A DNA stretch of 64,000 nt from Candidatus Reidiella endopervernicosa (lineage in GTDB: Bacteria; Pseudomonadota; Gammaproteobacteria; GCF-013343005): contig NZ_CP054491.1 of the NCBI RefSeq assembly GCF_013343005.1, positions 2,090,501 to 2,154,500 on the forward strand, written 5' to 3'. Of this stretch, positions 1 to 9,372 are shown in pieces; the first letter of the stretch is position 1, and the number at the start of each line of letters is the position of its first letter. The notes below the pieces were generated by a model. It was given only the letters and a program-made list of their open reading frames with translations. It did no database searches and had not been told where the DNA came from. The translations under genes were made by a program, and so were the position numbers.

Positions 1-2
1 TC

Positions 3-2228
3 AACCGTTATACCGAGTACGCCATCATCCTCGGCTTCGGCATCTGGCGTATCGTTGCCGAGCAGAACCCCTACACACGCAAGCGACTAATGGTGCTGGT
101 GGCAGTGGTTACAGGCTTCTGGTGGCTGATCCCGTGGCTGACGCCCTTCACCGAACCCTATGTCGGTTTCCTCTGGGCGCAGCCTGTATTCCCCTCACTG
201 CATACCCCCGGCACCATCACCTTCTTTCTGGTGCTGGCTCTGGTGTTTCTCTTCGGGCGGCGGGTGATCTGCGGCTGGGGTTGCCCCTGTGTCGGTATCC
301 GCGAGACGGTCGGCTTCTCCTTTCGCGATCGCACCCCGCGTTCCAAGTGGGCGTGGCGGCTGCGTCACAGCAAGTGGTTCTTCTTTATCTACTACGTCGG
401 GGTGATGATCGTCACCCAGTACCCGCCCAATAGCTGGACGGTGAGTTTTGTCGGCGGCTTCTACGCCATCGTTGCACTGACCTACTTTGGCACCTTCTTC
501 CTTGCCCCGCTAACGGGTAACCGCAACTACTGTCGCTACTTCTGCCCCTTTGGCGCCACCTTCGGTCTGCTCAACCACGCCGGTCCCTACGGCATCAAGA
601 TGGATACCGATAAGTGCATCGACTGTCGCAGCTGCGAGCAGGTGTGCGACATGGGAATTCCGGTCTGGGAGCAGGGCAGGCAGAGCGGCCGGGTGACTGG
701 TATCGAGGACTGCATGGGGTGCGGCCGCTGTGTCGTCTCCTGTCCCACCGATGCGTTGGAGTTTCGCGATGCACGTAATCTGCTGCGACCAAATCTGGTG
801 CAAAACGGTTCTCATCTGCTCAAACGCACGCCACCCGCACCGGTTGAGCGGCAGGAGATGACAACACGTCGTGCAAATGAACGAGGCGGCGACTGGCACG
901 AGATCGAAGAGCGACCTTCGCTGGCTGAGATCCAGCGTCAGGCGGCGCGCTGTCTCGACTGCGGTGTGCCGGGTTGCAGCCACGCCTGTCCGCTGGGTAA
1001 CCGTATCCCTGAATGGCTGGAGGCGACTGCTGCCGGTGAGATCGAACGGGCTGCCGTCATCGCCCATACCACCAGTAACTTCCCTGATCTCTGCGGCCGT
1101 CTCTGTCCGCAGCAGCGTCTCTGTGAGGGGGGGTGTACCAAGGCCCGTACCCCGGAGGGGGCGGTCACCATTGGTGCCATCGAACGCTATATCAGCGATG
1201 AAACGCTATACAACGGCTGGCGCCCGGAGCTGGGCCAGATGGCAGATAACGGTAAACGGGTGATCATAGTCGGGGCCGGACCTGCGGGGCTTGCCTGTGC
1301 CGATCAGCTGGTACGTGGTGGTTTTCGCGTCGCCCTCTACGATAAAGAGCCGCTGGTGGGCGGATTGCTCACGACCGGTATCCCGCCGTTCAAACTGGAG
1401 AAGTCCCACGTAACGTTGCGTTATCGCCATCTTAAGGCGGCGGGCGTGGAGTTCCATCTCGGTCAGAGGGTGGATGAGGTCGTGATGCGGCGGCTACTTG
1501 ATGAGGGCGATGCGCTCTTTCTTGCCACCGGTGCGCAGCAGTCGCGTCCCCTGCAGGTTTCGGGGGCTGAGCTGGCGGGCGTTCAGGATGCGCTTAGCTA
1601 TCTGGCGGCGGTCAATCGTGTGGGTGGCGGCGATGAGCTGCGCGGCAGGCGGGTGGTGGTCATTGGCGGCGGTGATAGCGCCATGGATTGTGCCCGAGCG
1701 GCGGTTCGTCAGGGCGCGGTCTCGGTAACGGTGGCCTACCGTGGTTGTGACTCGGTAATGCGCGCCTCATCCAGGGAGCAGCAGAGTGCTCGTGATGAGG
1801 GGGTCGAGTTTTGTTATGAGACGACCGTTGAGAGAATCGAGGGCGAGCAGGGCGTTACTGCGATTGAGCTGAACGTGGCGGGTGAGTCGCAGCGGCTTGA
1901 GTGTGATGCAGTGATCAGTGCCATCGGTCAGCTTCCGGCACCGCAGCCGTGGCTGCAACGCTTCGGCGTTGAGTGTGAAGAGAGTGGTGTGGTTCGCACC
2001 GATTCGATGGGGCGTACCAGCCATCTGAAAATCTACGCTGGCGGTGATAACAGCCACGGTCCTGATCTGGTTGTGACCGCCGTGGCGGCAGGGCGCAGGG
2101 CAGCCGAGGCGATAGTGAGCGACTTCAAACCGCTGCGACGTCTCATCGCTGGACGATCCAGAATAGAAAAATCGGACTCTCAGACATCGGTGATGGTTGC
2201 TGCCAGAGAAGCGGGGAGCCTGCAGTGA
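3..2228 (+). CDS. NapH-like membrane ferredoxin fused to GltD-like NAD(P)/FAD oxidoreductase (5' partial)
   Basis: The reading frame is open to the left edge of the window, so the N-terminus is missing; the first internal ATG is at 90. The N-terminal part has several hydrophobic segments and the NapH/CcoG-like motifs CGWGCPC and CRYFCPFGA, followed by two 4Fe-4S ferredoxin motifs (CIDCRSCEQVC, CMGCGRCVVSCP). The C-terminal part resembles the glutamate synthase small subunit: Cys-rich segment CLDCGVPGCSHACP, FAD-binding GAGPAGLACADQL and NAD(P)-binding GGGDSAMDCARAA. Such modules pass electrons between NAD(P)H, flavin, Fe-S clusters and the membrane. Its stop overlaps the start of the downstream diheme cytochrome, so it probably serves the multiheme cytochrome locus; that role is inferred from context. 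Unlike the cytochrome genes it shows no lesion in the visible part. Confidence 0.85.
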   Translation, partial: NRYTEYAIILGFGIWRIVAEQNPYTRKRLMVLVAVVTGFWWLIPWLTPFTEPYVGFLWAQPVFPSLHTPGTITFFLVLALVFLFGRRVICGWGCPCVGIRETVGFSFRDRTPRSKWAWRLRHSKWFFFIYYVGVMIVTQYPPNSWTVSFVGGFYAIVALTYFGTFFLAPLTGNRNYCRYFCPFGATFGLLNHAGPYGIKMDTDKCIDCRSCEQVCDMGIPVWEQGRQSGRVTGIEDCMGCGRCVVSCPTDALEFRDARNLLRPNLVQNGSHLLKRTPPAPVERQEMTTRRANERGGDWHEIEERPSLAEIQRQAARCLDCGVPGCSHACPLGNRIPEWLEATAAGEIERAAVIAHTTSNFPDLCGRLCPQQRLCEGGCTKARTPEGAVTIGAIERYISDETLYNGWRPELGQMADNGKRVIIVGAGPAGLACADQLVRGGFRVALYDKEPLVGGLLTTGIPPFKLEKSHVTLRYRHLKAAGVEFHLGQRVDEVVMRRLLDEGDALFLATGAQQSRPLQVSGAELAGVQDALSYLAAVNRVGGGDELRGRRVVVIGGGDSAMDCARAAVRQGAVSVTVAYRGCDSVMRASSREQQSARDEGVEFCYETTVERIEGEQGVTAIELNVAGESQRLECDAVISAIGQLPAPQPWLQRFGVECEESGVVRTDSMGRTSHLKIYAGGDNSHGPDLVVTAVAAGRRAAEAIVSDFKPLRRLIAGRSRIEKSDSQTSVMVAAREAGSLQ

Positions 2229-3003
2229 GGTGGTTGCTACTGCTGTTCACACTTCTGACGGCCGGTCAGGCCGTGGCGGGACACGACTGGGGCGGTATGG
2301 ATCTCTGCACCCTCTACCCGGAGAAGATGCCGCCGGGTATGTCGATAGAGCAACTCCCGCAATCCGATCACCCCGGAGCCCTGTTGATGCAGCGCTACTG
2401 CGCCCAGTGCCACAACCTGCCGGGGCCGGGCCGACATACCGCTGTCGAGTGGCCGCAGGTGCTGGAGCGAATGGATACCCTGATGGAGGTCTCCAGTCGT
2501 TTTGGTGCGCTGCTGGGGCGGGTGGAGGTGCCGACCCAGGGCGAGAGCCTGCAGATTCAGGCCTATCTGAACACCAACGCCCTGCAGCCGATGAGACACT
2601 TCAGTGGCGGCTTTAGGGAGAAGAGTTATCAGCAACACTGTAGTGGCTGTCACGCGCTACCCGATCCGGCGCAACACAGTGCTGATGAGTGGCCGATGGT
2701 GATGGCGCGGATGGCGCGTAACCGAGAGGTGATGAAACGGGCTCCGCTCAGCCCCGAGACGCAGCTGACGATCCTCGCCTACCTGCAGCAGGCCTCGCTC
2801 AGTTCTCCCTCTGCAGAGGCGATATCGGGTGCCGCCGACAGTACGAACCGGAGGCAACGCATCGCTTGCAGCTGCCTCGCTCTGGGACCTGGCTGGCCCT
2901 CGGCCCCTTTCTGCTATTGGTAGTGGTCGGGCTGTGGCGCTGGCGGTATGGCCAGCGGCAGGACGGTCGTGCTGAACCGCAGCCAGAGAGACGGGGCGTG
3001 TGA
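2225..3003 (+). pseudogene. diheme c-type cytochrome, membrane-anchored, frameshifted near the 3' end
   Basis: Signal peptide at residues 1-19, then two heme-binding motifs, CAQCH and CSGCH, in duplicated cytochrome c-like units each followed by a VEWPQV or DEWPMV segment. The frame starting at 2225 runs to 2923 with a nonsense-looking tail. After about 2840 another frame encodes a hydrophobic segment (ALGPFLLLVVVGLW) and a basic tail ending at 3003, as expected for a C-terminal membrane anchor. One indel near 2830-2850 therefore separates anchor from cytochrome. The start overlaps the upstream oxidoreductase and the stop overlaps the next ATG, so this was a translationally coupled operon. 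The likely job was electron transfer to the octaheme protein (inference). Confidence 0.75.
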
Positions 3004-4641
3004 TGCGACAACGGGTGCGCTATATCTACATCCCCCTGCTACTGCTCGCGGTGTTGGTCCCGAGCGGTTACTACTTTGTCGAGTGGAGCAAAGGAGGCGA
3101 GGGAGACGGGCTCTACTCGCGCCAGTGGCAGCCGGTTGAGGGATTTGGCTACTGGCACCCCGATCAGTTCTACCAGTCGGTCGAGTCGATAAGTGGTGAA
3201 TTTGAGGGCCGTGAGTGTGTCACCTGCCATGAGTCGGTCACCCCGGTATTGTCGCCGACTGGCGTGCCAGTGGGCATTCGCAACCCGCCTCGGGTGAAGG
3301 GCCGATCTACTGCTCCAGCGTCACGGTAACGACCATCAGGCGCTGAGAATGCCGACACCCGATGTGTGGTGGTTGTCACAGTCCAACAGCATGATCAGTT
3401 TGTTGATGAGCGTCGTTACGGTTTCCCAAGCCACGCACTGGCGATGGAGCGGCGCTGGATGCCAGCACTTTGTCGACAAACCCAAGGCCGAGGTGACTGC
3501 ATGTGTGCAGTGTCACTCGGTGGCAACCAAGTGCGACTCCTGTCATACCCGGCATCTCTATAGCGCCGCCGAGGCGCGCCGTCCCGAGGCGTGCATTACC
3601 TGTCACTCCGGTCCGCCCCATCCCGATGATGAGACCTTTGCCTCCGCCCACGGCCAGCTCTATCTGGCCGAGGGCAGGAGTGGACTGGAGTAAACCGCTG
3701 AGCAAGGGCAACTACAAGGGCCCCAGCTGTGCCTACTGTCACATGGGTGGCGGTAAACATCAGGTGGCCGATAAGAGCATCTGGAAGTTTGGCCTCAAGC
3801 AGGTCAACCCTCTGAACTCTGCCAATAGCGTGCGTCGTGATCAGTGGGTGGAGCTCTGTGCCGATTGCCACGAAGCGGAGTGGTCGCGCCAGCAGTTGGC
3901 AGGGCTGGATGCCGAACGTAAACAGGCCTGGTCGATGCTCTATGAGGCTGAGCGCCAGCTCAAGGCGCTACGCAGTGATGATCTGCTGCACCCCGCTGCC
4001 GATGAGCGGCCACCCTATCCGCTGGATGCGATCGATGCGCTGATCCAGCGTGAACGTATCGGTTTTTTGAAGGGCAGGCCTCCGCCTTCTACAACGTCTC
4101 ACCCATCGAGCGTGACTACTTTGACCGGGGAGTCGCTATTTTTGCGAAAGTTTGTTTTGGGCATCCAAGCCCAAGCAAGCGGCAAATACTTAACGCGACC
4201 GTTTATGCCTACGGCTCCCCGACGTCCTGCGTTCGTTGCGTAATCACCTCTTCGCGGCTCTACACAACTCCCTCACTGACTCTACGCCGACATAAAGCCG
4301 CTGCTGCATCTTCTTCGTCGTTCGCTCGCGCTCTCAACTACGAATAGGCAGACGGCGTCGACTATCGGGGACTAATAACCGCCCTCACTTCGCTCTCCAT
4401 GGCGGTCAGCGGATGTGGTACTTCGACAATCTTGGTGCCTACAAAGGGGCGGCGCACGGTGCGAAGGGGTATGTCGATCAGGGGCATACGGCGATGAGTC
4501 AGTCGCTGCGGCAGATCAAAAGAGGGCTGCACAGCTACGCAGTTTGGGGAGGCGGAGCGGGCTGCTTTGGACAAGCGTCCCGCCGCTGGTCCCTGGTGGC
4601 GTGAGGGTGAATACACTGAGTTTAACCGGGAGCATAACTGA
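3003..4641 (+). pseudogene. octaheme c-type cytochrome (hydroxylamine oxidoreductase-like), multiply frameshifted and interrupted
   Basis: The N-terminal anchor (YIYIPLLLLAVLVPSGYY) precedes eight heme sites when all frames are joined: CVTCH, CSSCH (broken by a 1-base loss near 3313), CGGCH, CVQCH, CDSCH, CITCH, CAYCH and CADCH. The spacing and the segments GIVADWRASGHS and MWYFDNLGAYKGAAHG resemble octaheme cytochromes of the hydroxylamine oxidoreductase/multiheme nitrite reductase group. Frame changes are needed near 3245, 3313, 3370, 3450, 3690, 4075 and 4545, and a 282-bp mobile element sits at 4128-4409. Removing the element plus one CG restores the frame across DYFD|RMWYFD. The protein cannot be made. 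Context suggests an N-oxide-reducing or -oxidising respiratory complex, but the substrate cannot be told from the sequence. Confidence 0.8.
4128..4409 (-). mobile_element. CG-flanked short mobile element, copy 1 (in octaheme cytochrome gene)
   Basis: Full-length 282-bp copy, reversed relative to the reference orientation (which starts CTGACCGCC and ends GCGACTCCC). CG dinucleotides flank it at 4126-4127 and 4410-4411. It belongs to the subfamily with GCGGCAAATACTTAACG near the hairpin end and has a small insertion (aat) near 4375. It carries no gene. Confidence 0.9.
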
Positions 4642-5215
4642 TGCGTCTGTTTGTGCTCGTAGTGCTGTTGCTGGCCGGGGTGCGGCGGCCGATGGGCTTC
4701 CTGAGGGGCCGTTTAGCCAGGCGCAGTGCAGTGAGTGCCACGCTGAGAAGAGCCCGGCAGTACACAGTTACGCCACCTCCAAGCACGGCGTGCTGGCTCG
4801 GCTCGGTAACGGTCCGGTCGGGCGCAGTCCCGACTGTGTCGGTTGCCATACGGAGCGGGCCCATGCGCCATCCAATCCAGAGCGGATGCGTCAGAACTGC
4901 AATCGTTGTCACTCCTCACGCTACGTTAGAACGCTGATCACCAACGGTAAGCAGATGATAGAGCTGGGAATGATGAAGGCGCGCGAGGCGGAGCAACTGC
5001 TGCTCCGCGCGCGTGCCGAGTTCCCGGCCGACTCACTGCTGGAGATGGAAGCGTACTACCTCGAGCTGCAACAACATCTGACCAATCTGCGTCTGGGAGT
5101 GGCCCATCAGTCCCCCGATTATCAGTGGTGGCACGGCCAACCAGCGCTGGATGGCGATCTGCTGCACATCAAAGGGGCCTACGATCTGCTGCAGCGCCAG
5201 CGCGCGCTGGAGTGA
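4641..5215 (+). pseudogene. triheme c-type cytochrome, frameshift after the signal peptide
   Basis: The ATG at 4641 overlaps the stop of the octaheme gene and starts a signal peptide (MRLFVLVVLLLAG). Near 4680 the frame must shift to continue into AAADGLPEGPFSQAQ and three heme motifs: CSECH, CVGCH and CNRCH. The C-terminal half is alpha-helical, rich in Glu, Leu and Arg, without further hemes. It resembles the cytochrome subunits that accompany octaheme enzymes. The single frameshift near a GGGG run separates signal peptide from heme domain, so the exported protein is probably lost unless this is an assembly error. Confidence 0.72.
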
Positions 5216-5222
5216 GGGCGGT

Positions 5223-5861
5223 ATGACCCCGGCGGAGTACGAGGCGTGGTACCACACCTCGCGTGGTTGCTGGGTCGCACAGCGGGAGTTCAGGCTGCTG
5301 CGGCGGCTGATGCCGATGGAGCCGGGCGCCACTCTGCTTGATCTCGGCACCGGCACCGGACACTTTGCCCGCCGCTACGCTGCTGCGGGTCTTGTCGTCA
5401 CCGGTCTCGATCCGGACCAAAATGCCCTCGATTACGCTCGCACTCTGGGTGGCGGTATCGACTATGTAGAGGGCAGTGGGCTGTCACTGCCGTTTGCCGA
5501 TAACAGTTTCGACTACGCTGTCGCCGTCACCTCCCTCTGCTTCGTTGACGATCCGGCGCGTGCCCTGCAGGAGATGTGGCGTGTTACTCGTCGTGGTGTG
5601 GTGCTCGGGCTACTCAATCGCCACAGTCTGCTATATCGGCAGAAGGCGGGGCGGGGTGGTTATACGGGGGCTCGCTGGGATGATCTGACCACCGTAAAAC
5701 GGTGGATAGGGGGGCTGCAGCCACGGCCACAGAGGCTCATGGTGGGCTCGGCACTGTTTTTACCGGGCGGCGGTTGGATTGCAAGAGTGATTGAGCCAGC
5801 TATACCCTATCGAACGCCCTTGGGAGGCCTGCTTGCGATGGCCATAGACAGGAATGGATAG
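5223..5861 (+). CDS. class I SAM-dependent methyltransferase
   Basis: The start chosen is the ATG at 5223, 7 bp after the cytochrome stop; an upstream in-frame extension overlaps that gene and is unlikely. It has Rossmann-type motif I LLDLGTGTGHFAR (about residues 38-50), an acidic residue in VTGLDPD, and SFDYAVAVTSLCFVDD as motif IV, like UbiE/Methyltransf_11 proteins. Length 212 aa. It is the last gene of the cytochrome operon and the only one after the oxidoreductase without a lesion. The substrate is unknown. Confidence 0.8.
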   Translation: MTPAEYEAWYHTSRGCWVAQREFRLLRRLMPMEPGATLLDLGTGTGHFARRYAAAGLVVTGLDPDQNALDYARTLGGGIDYVEGSGLSLPFADNSFDYAVAVTSLCFVDDPARALQEMWRVTRRGVVLGLLNRHSLLYRQKAGRGGYTGARWDDLTTVKRWIGGLQPRPQRLMVGSALFLPGGGWIARVIEPAIPYRTPLGGLLAMAIDRNG

Positions 5862-5878
5862 GCAGTGGAGTTAAATGC

Positions 5879-6874
5879 ATGGTGATAATCAGGGGGGCTG
5901 TGGCCCTATTACTACTGGCGGTGGTCTCTGCCTGCTCGTCCGTCCCATCGACTCAGGCTAACCGTTCGGCCTTGAATCTGTTGGTTCCCGAGGCGCGTGA
6001 TGGTGCGTGGCATGCCGTGCGCTTTAAGCAGGTCTGGCCTGAGGGTGAAAAGGCTCGTTGGCATATCGATACGTTAATCGCCCATCGCGTGGTCGCTCCC
6101 ACGCTGTTAACTTTTCAATCAGAGATACCACTGTGGCGTTTTCATCGACGTGCAAGTCGTGATTTAGCCGGGCATCGTTTTAGTTTCATCTTCTACGCAA
6201 CGGAGGAGGTGGCCGATGCGGTAACAGAGGAGCTTGAGAGTAGTGAGTTGGTGGCTTCACTGCGTGATACGAGGGTGTTGGAAGGGGTGATTCGGAGTGA
6301 TTATGGTGGGGATGCGTGGCAGCTCTCGGCCACGAGTGATGCCAGCTGGTCTGAGGCGGTGCAGCGTTCATGGCCACACTTCATTATGGGGGTGAGTCGC
6401 ACCTGGTTGGAGTTGATTGCATCGATCGCGCAGGGTCGAGTCGATGCGACAACCGACGCTGACCGCCATGGAGAGCGAAGTGAGGGCGGTTAGTCCCCGA
6501 TAGTCGACGCCGTCTGCCTATTCGTAGTTGAGAGCGCGAGCGAACGACGGAGAAGATGCAGCAGCGGCTTTATGTCGGCGTAGAGTCACTGAGGGAGTTG
6601 TGTAGAGCCGCGAAGAGGTGATTACGCAACGAACGCAGGACGGTCGGGGCGCCGCAGGCATAAACGGTCGCGTGAAGTTTTGCTGTTTGCTTGGGCTTGG
6701 ATGCCCAAAACAAACTTTCGCAAAATAGCGACTCCCGGTACCGAAGCGCTTATTGAGCGTTATGCGGAGATAGATGCAGAGGTGACCGAGCTTTGGAGTG
6801 ATCACGGACAGCACGCCTTTCTGCATCACCTCAATGCTATCTACGGTTATAAACCGTTCGGTATACGTTACTGA
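5879..6874 (+). pseudogene. lipoprotein of unknown function, interrupted by a mobile element
   Basis: Start ATG 5879 with a purine-rich RBS (gtggag) 8 bp upstream. A lipoprotein signal peptide ends in the lipobox VSAC at residues 16-19. The remaining ~200 residues match no family I recognise. The frame runs into the mobile element at 6459 and stops after a short tail. Downstream of the element the same frame resumes (TEALIERYAEIDAE) and ends at 6874. Excision of the element with one CG gives the continuous reading DATTDGTEALIER, so a protein of roughly 240 aa was split by one insertion. No other lesion is visible, so this is a recent inactivation. Confidence 0.75.
6459..6735 (+). mobile_element. 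CG-flanked short mobile element, copy 2 (in lipoprotein gene)
   Basis: 277-bp copy in reference orientation, CG at 6457-6458 and 6736-6737; one C of the terminal CCC is missing. It lies in the same direction as its host gene, so translation ends after the peptide DADRHGERSEGG. Confidence 0.9.
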
Positions 6875-6939
6875 CAGGAGGTTATTGGCTGCGTCGTAGC
6901 CTCGTACGATAAGGCCCGATTTTCTATTTCTGCTTGATC

Positions 6940-6954
6940 GTTCTCATAAAGTTC
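6940..6954. promoter_or_regulatory. LexA box of alphaproteobacterial type, GTTC-N7-GTTC
   Basis: GTTC at 6940-6943 and again at 6951-6954, separated by exactly seven bases, 36 bp before the lexA start. This is the direct-repeat operator known from alphaproteobacterial LexA, not the CTGT-N8-ACAG palindrome of E. coli. A -10-like TATAGT follows at 6966-6971, so a repressor bound here would block transcription. Confidence 0.65.
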
Positions 6955-6989
6955 TCTACTCTTGTTATAGTTCACAGAGGAGAGCAGCC

Positions 6990-7601
6990 ATGCTGACCCG
7001 CAGCCAACAGAAGACACTCGATTTCATCCGCGACTTCATCGCCCGTGAGGATCACGCGCCGACGCTCTCCGAGATCGCTGCGGGGATCGGTATCCAGTCG
7101 AAAGGGGTGGTGCACCGTTACGTGCAGGCGCTCAGTGATGCGGGCGAGATTGAATTGTTGGCGGGGCGTCACCGTGGTATTCAGCTGGTTGCACAGGGTG
7201 GAGAGAAGGGGGTGGAAACGGCCGTTACGCTGCCACTGTTGGGTAAGATTGCTGCTGGTCTACCGATCGAGGCGATCCCCGATCAGAATGAGATAGATCT
7301 GACTGAGTTTTTCATTGGAAACAATCAGTTTGTACTGAAAGTTCAGGGCGATTCTATGGTTGATGCCGGTATTCTCAGCGGTGATATGGTGGTGGTGCGC
7401 AGCTGCAACACGGCACGTGACGGGGAGATTGTGGTGGCGCTGATCGACGGTGAAGAGGCGACACTGAAACGGATTAAACAGAGCCCCGACGGCACCATTA
7501 CCCTGATCCCCGCCAACCGTGCGATGCGGCCGATGATCTTTCCCGCCGGACGGGTACAGATCCAGGGTGTGGTCTCGGCACAGCTGCGCAGCTACCGCTG
7601 A
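6990..7601 (+). CDS. lexA: LexA SOS repressor / S24 autoprotease
   Basis: 203 aa. N-terminal winged HTH at residues 1-65, with the recognition region SKGVVHRYVQAL, which resembles the alphaproteobacterial form (SKSGIHRL...). The cleavage site Ala-Gly lies in KIAAGLP, the catalytic Ser in VQGDSMVDAG and the Lys in EEATLKRI. RBS ggag lies about 8 bp before ATG 6990. It represses SOS genes until RecA-stimulated self-cleavage. The stop overlaps the start of the polymerase gene by one base, so repressor and translesion polymerase form one autoregulated operon behind the GTTC-N7-GTTC box. Confidence 0.95.
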   Translation: MLTRSQQKTLDFIRDFIAREDHAPTLSEIAAGIGIQSKGVVHRYVQALSDAGEIELLAGRHRGIQLVAQGGEKGVETAVTLPLLGKIAAGLPIEAIPDQNEIDLTEFFIGNNQFVLKVQGDSMVDAGILSGDMVVVRSCNTARDGEIVVALIDGEEATLKRIKQSPDGTITLIPANRAMRPMIFPAGRVQIQGVVSAQLRSYR

Positions 7602-8839
7602 TGGGGGAGTCGTTCACCCACTGGCCATGGGCAATCATCATGGTCGATATGAACGCCTTTTTTGCCTCGGTTGAGCAGCGTGACTGTCCCGAGTGGCGAG
7701 GGCGACCGGTGGCGATCACCAACGGCCTGCAGGGGAGCCGCATCATCACCTGCTCCTACGAGGCACGTGCCTACGGTGTACATACCGGCATGCGTCTGAA
7801 AGAGGCGCGTCGACTCTGTCCCGATCTGATTCAGTCTCCGGCACGCCCAGAGCGCTATGCGGAGACATCAGCCGCGATCATGGTCTCATTGGAAGATATC
7901 ACCCCCGATATTGAGGTCTTCTCCGTTGATGAGGCGTTTCTCGATGTGACCCGCTGCCAGCGGCTGCTGGGACACCCAGAGCAGATTGCCAAACGGGTTA
8001 AGCAGCGCGTTTTTGAGGTCTCCAAGGTGCTCTGCTCGGTGGGTGTGAGCGGTGATAAGACCACCGCTAAGTACGCCGCCAAGCTCAACAAACCCGATGG
8101 ACTGACAGTGATTCCGCCCTGGGAGGCGAAGGCGCGGCTACACGATGTGCCGGTAACGGAGCTGTGTGGCATCGCCCGCGGTATTGGTGACTTCCTTGCC
8201 CAGCACGGGGTGCACAACTGCGGCGATATGGAGCAGTTACCTATCAGTGTGCTGGCGCGCCGTTTTGGCAATCTGGGGCGACGCATCTGGTACATGGCGC
8301 AGGGGGCCGATCCCGACCCACTGCAGATGACGGTGGCAGCGCCAAAGAGTGTTGGTCACGGCAAGGTGGTACCGCCCAATACCCGCGAGCGGACGGTGCT
8401 TGAAACCTATCTGCTGCATATGAGCGAGAAGGTTGCCGCCCGACTGCGTCGCCATGAGATGGAGGCGATGAAGTTCTTCATCGGTCTGCGGGGTGCTGAG
8501 GGGTGGATTGGCGGCAAGCTGAAGCTGGAGCTGCCGTGCAGTGATGGTGGCGCGATCATGGCGCTCTGTCGTCGGGTACTGAATGAGCAGTGGCTGGGTG
8601 AGGGGATTCATCAGGTACAGGTGACGGCGCTCGATCCGAAACCGCTTGCCTCGCAGGGTGACCTCTTCGCTGCTGCTGTTCCGGTGATGCAAAGAGAGAA
8701 CACCAACGAGGTAATGGATGCGGTCAATGATCGCTATGGTGAGTTCAACCTCGCCCCGGCGCGGCTGCTGCAGCGCTCTTCAATGCCCAACGTGATCGCA
8801 CCGGCATGGAAGCCATTCGGTCACCGTAAGACGGTCTGA
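7601..8839 (+). CDS. Y-family translesion DNA polymerase (DinB/UmuC-like)
   Basis: 412 aa. Palm catalytic residues are in VDMNAFFASVEQ and SVDEAFLD; a finger/thumb HhH region sits around CGIARGIGDFLAQHGV, and a little-finger domain is at the C-terminus. It copies past lesions at low fidelity. The start overlaps the lexA stop (TGATG), indicating co-translation and SOS control. It differs from the usual Pol IV in its longer C-terminus and could be UmuC-like. No UmuD-like gene follows. Intact. Confidence 0.9.
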   Translation: MGESFTHWPWAIIMVDMNAFFASVEQRDCPEWRGRPVAITNGLQGSRIITCSYEARAYGVHTGMRLKEARRLCPDLIQSPARPERYAETSAAIMVSLEDITPDIEVFSVDEAFLDVTRCQRLLGHPEQIAKRVKQRVFEVSKVLCSVGVSGDKTTAKYAAKLNKPDGLTVIPPWEAKARLHDVPVTELCGIARGIGDFLAQHGVHNCGDMEQLPISVLARRFGNLGRRIWYMAQGADPDPLQMTVAAPKSVGHGKVVPPNTRERTVLETYLLHMSEKVAARLRRHEMEAMKFFIGLRGAEGWIGGKLKLELPCSDGGAIMALCRRVLNEQWLGEGIHQVQVTALDPKPLASQGDLFAAAVPVMQRENTNEVMDAVNDRYGEFNLAPARLLQRSSMPNVIAPAWKPFGHRKTV

Positions 8840-8853
8840 GAGGCGCTTCGGTT

Positions 8854-9264
8854 ATGTGCGGCGGCGTCTACTACACCCATAACGGGCTCGATACCCGATT
8901 CTATTTCCCCAATCCGAAGGCGAAGCTACCGGTCCGGCAGCGTTCGGGATCGGTGGCGCTGCTGCCGTGGGGACGGCGCCAAGAGCAGCGTGGCGTGCTG
9001 CCACTGGGTGGCTGGGCACGGCTCGACTCAATCTACGGTGGTCGCTGGGATCGCTGGTTTCCGGTGCCGGTTAAGCTGCCACTGAAGAGCTTTATGGAGC
9101 GCGATATCGAGGGGCAGAGCCACTGGTTTGATCTGGTACGCGGACAGTGGATTCAGGGCCTGGTAGCGCGTGATGGTAGTGAGCAACGTATCTATATAGT
9201 CACGGTAGAACCGGAATTGGAGAGCGCGGTTCATGAACGCTGGCCACGGATTCTGAGTGGCTGA
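8854..9264 (+). CDS. SRAP-like protein (YedK/HMCES-related), short form
   Basis: 136 aa. It begins MCGGVYY, placing a cysteine at position 2 like the catalytic Cys2 of SRAP proteins, which trap abasic sites in single-stranded DNA. The segments ALLPWGRR and SHWFDLVRGQWIQGLV may match the family's WG-(L/I)-P and ..EW regions, but the NAR motif is not obvious and the protein is much shorter than YedK (~220 aa). It lies 14 bp behind the translesion polymerase in the lexA operon, which fits an SOS role. The family assignment is tentative. Confidence 0.55.
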   Translation: MCGGVYYTHNGLDTRFYFPNPKAKLPVRQRSGSVALLPWGRRQEQRGVLPLGGWARLDSIYGGRWDRWFPVPVKLPLKSFMERDIEGQSHWFDLVRGQWIQGLVARDGSEQRIYIVTVEPELESAVHERWPRILSG

Positions 9265-9372
9265 GCCGCTGCGGTTGCATTCTTACAAGTCGATCTGAGT
9301 CTCATATCGGCGTTTTCGGTCAGTAGAAAATAGCGGTTAATCGGTCTCTCTTGCGACTGTTTTCCGCTTTCG

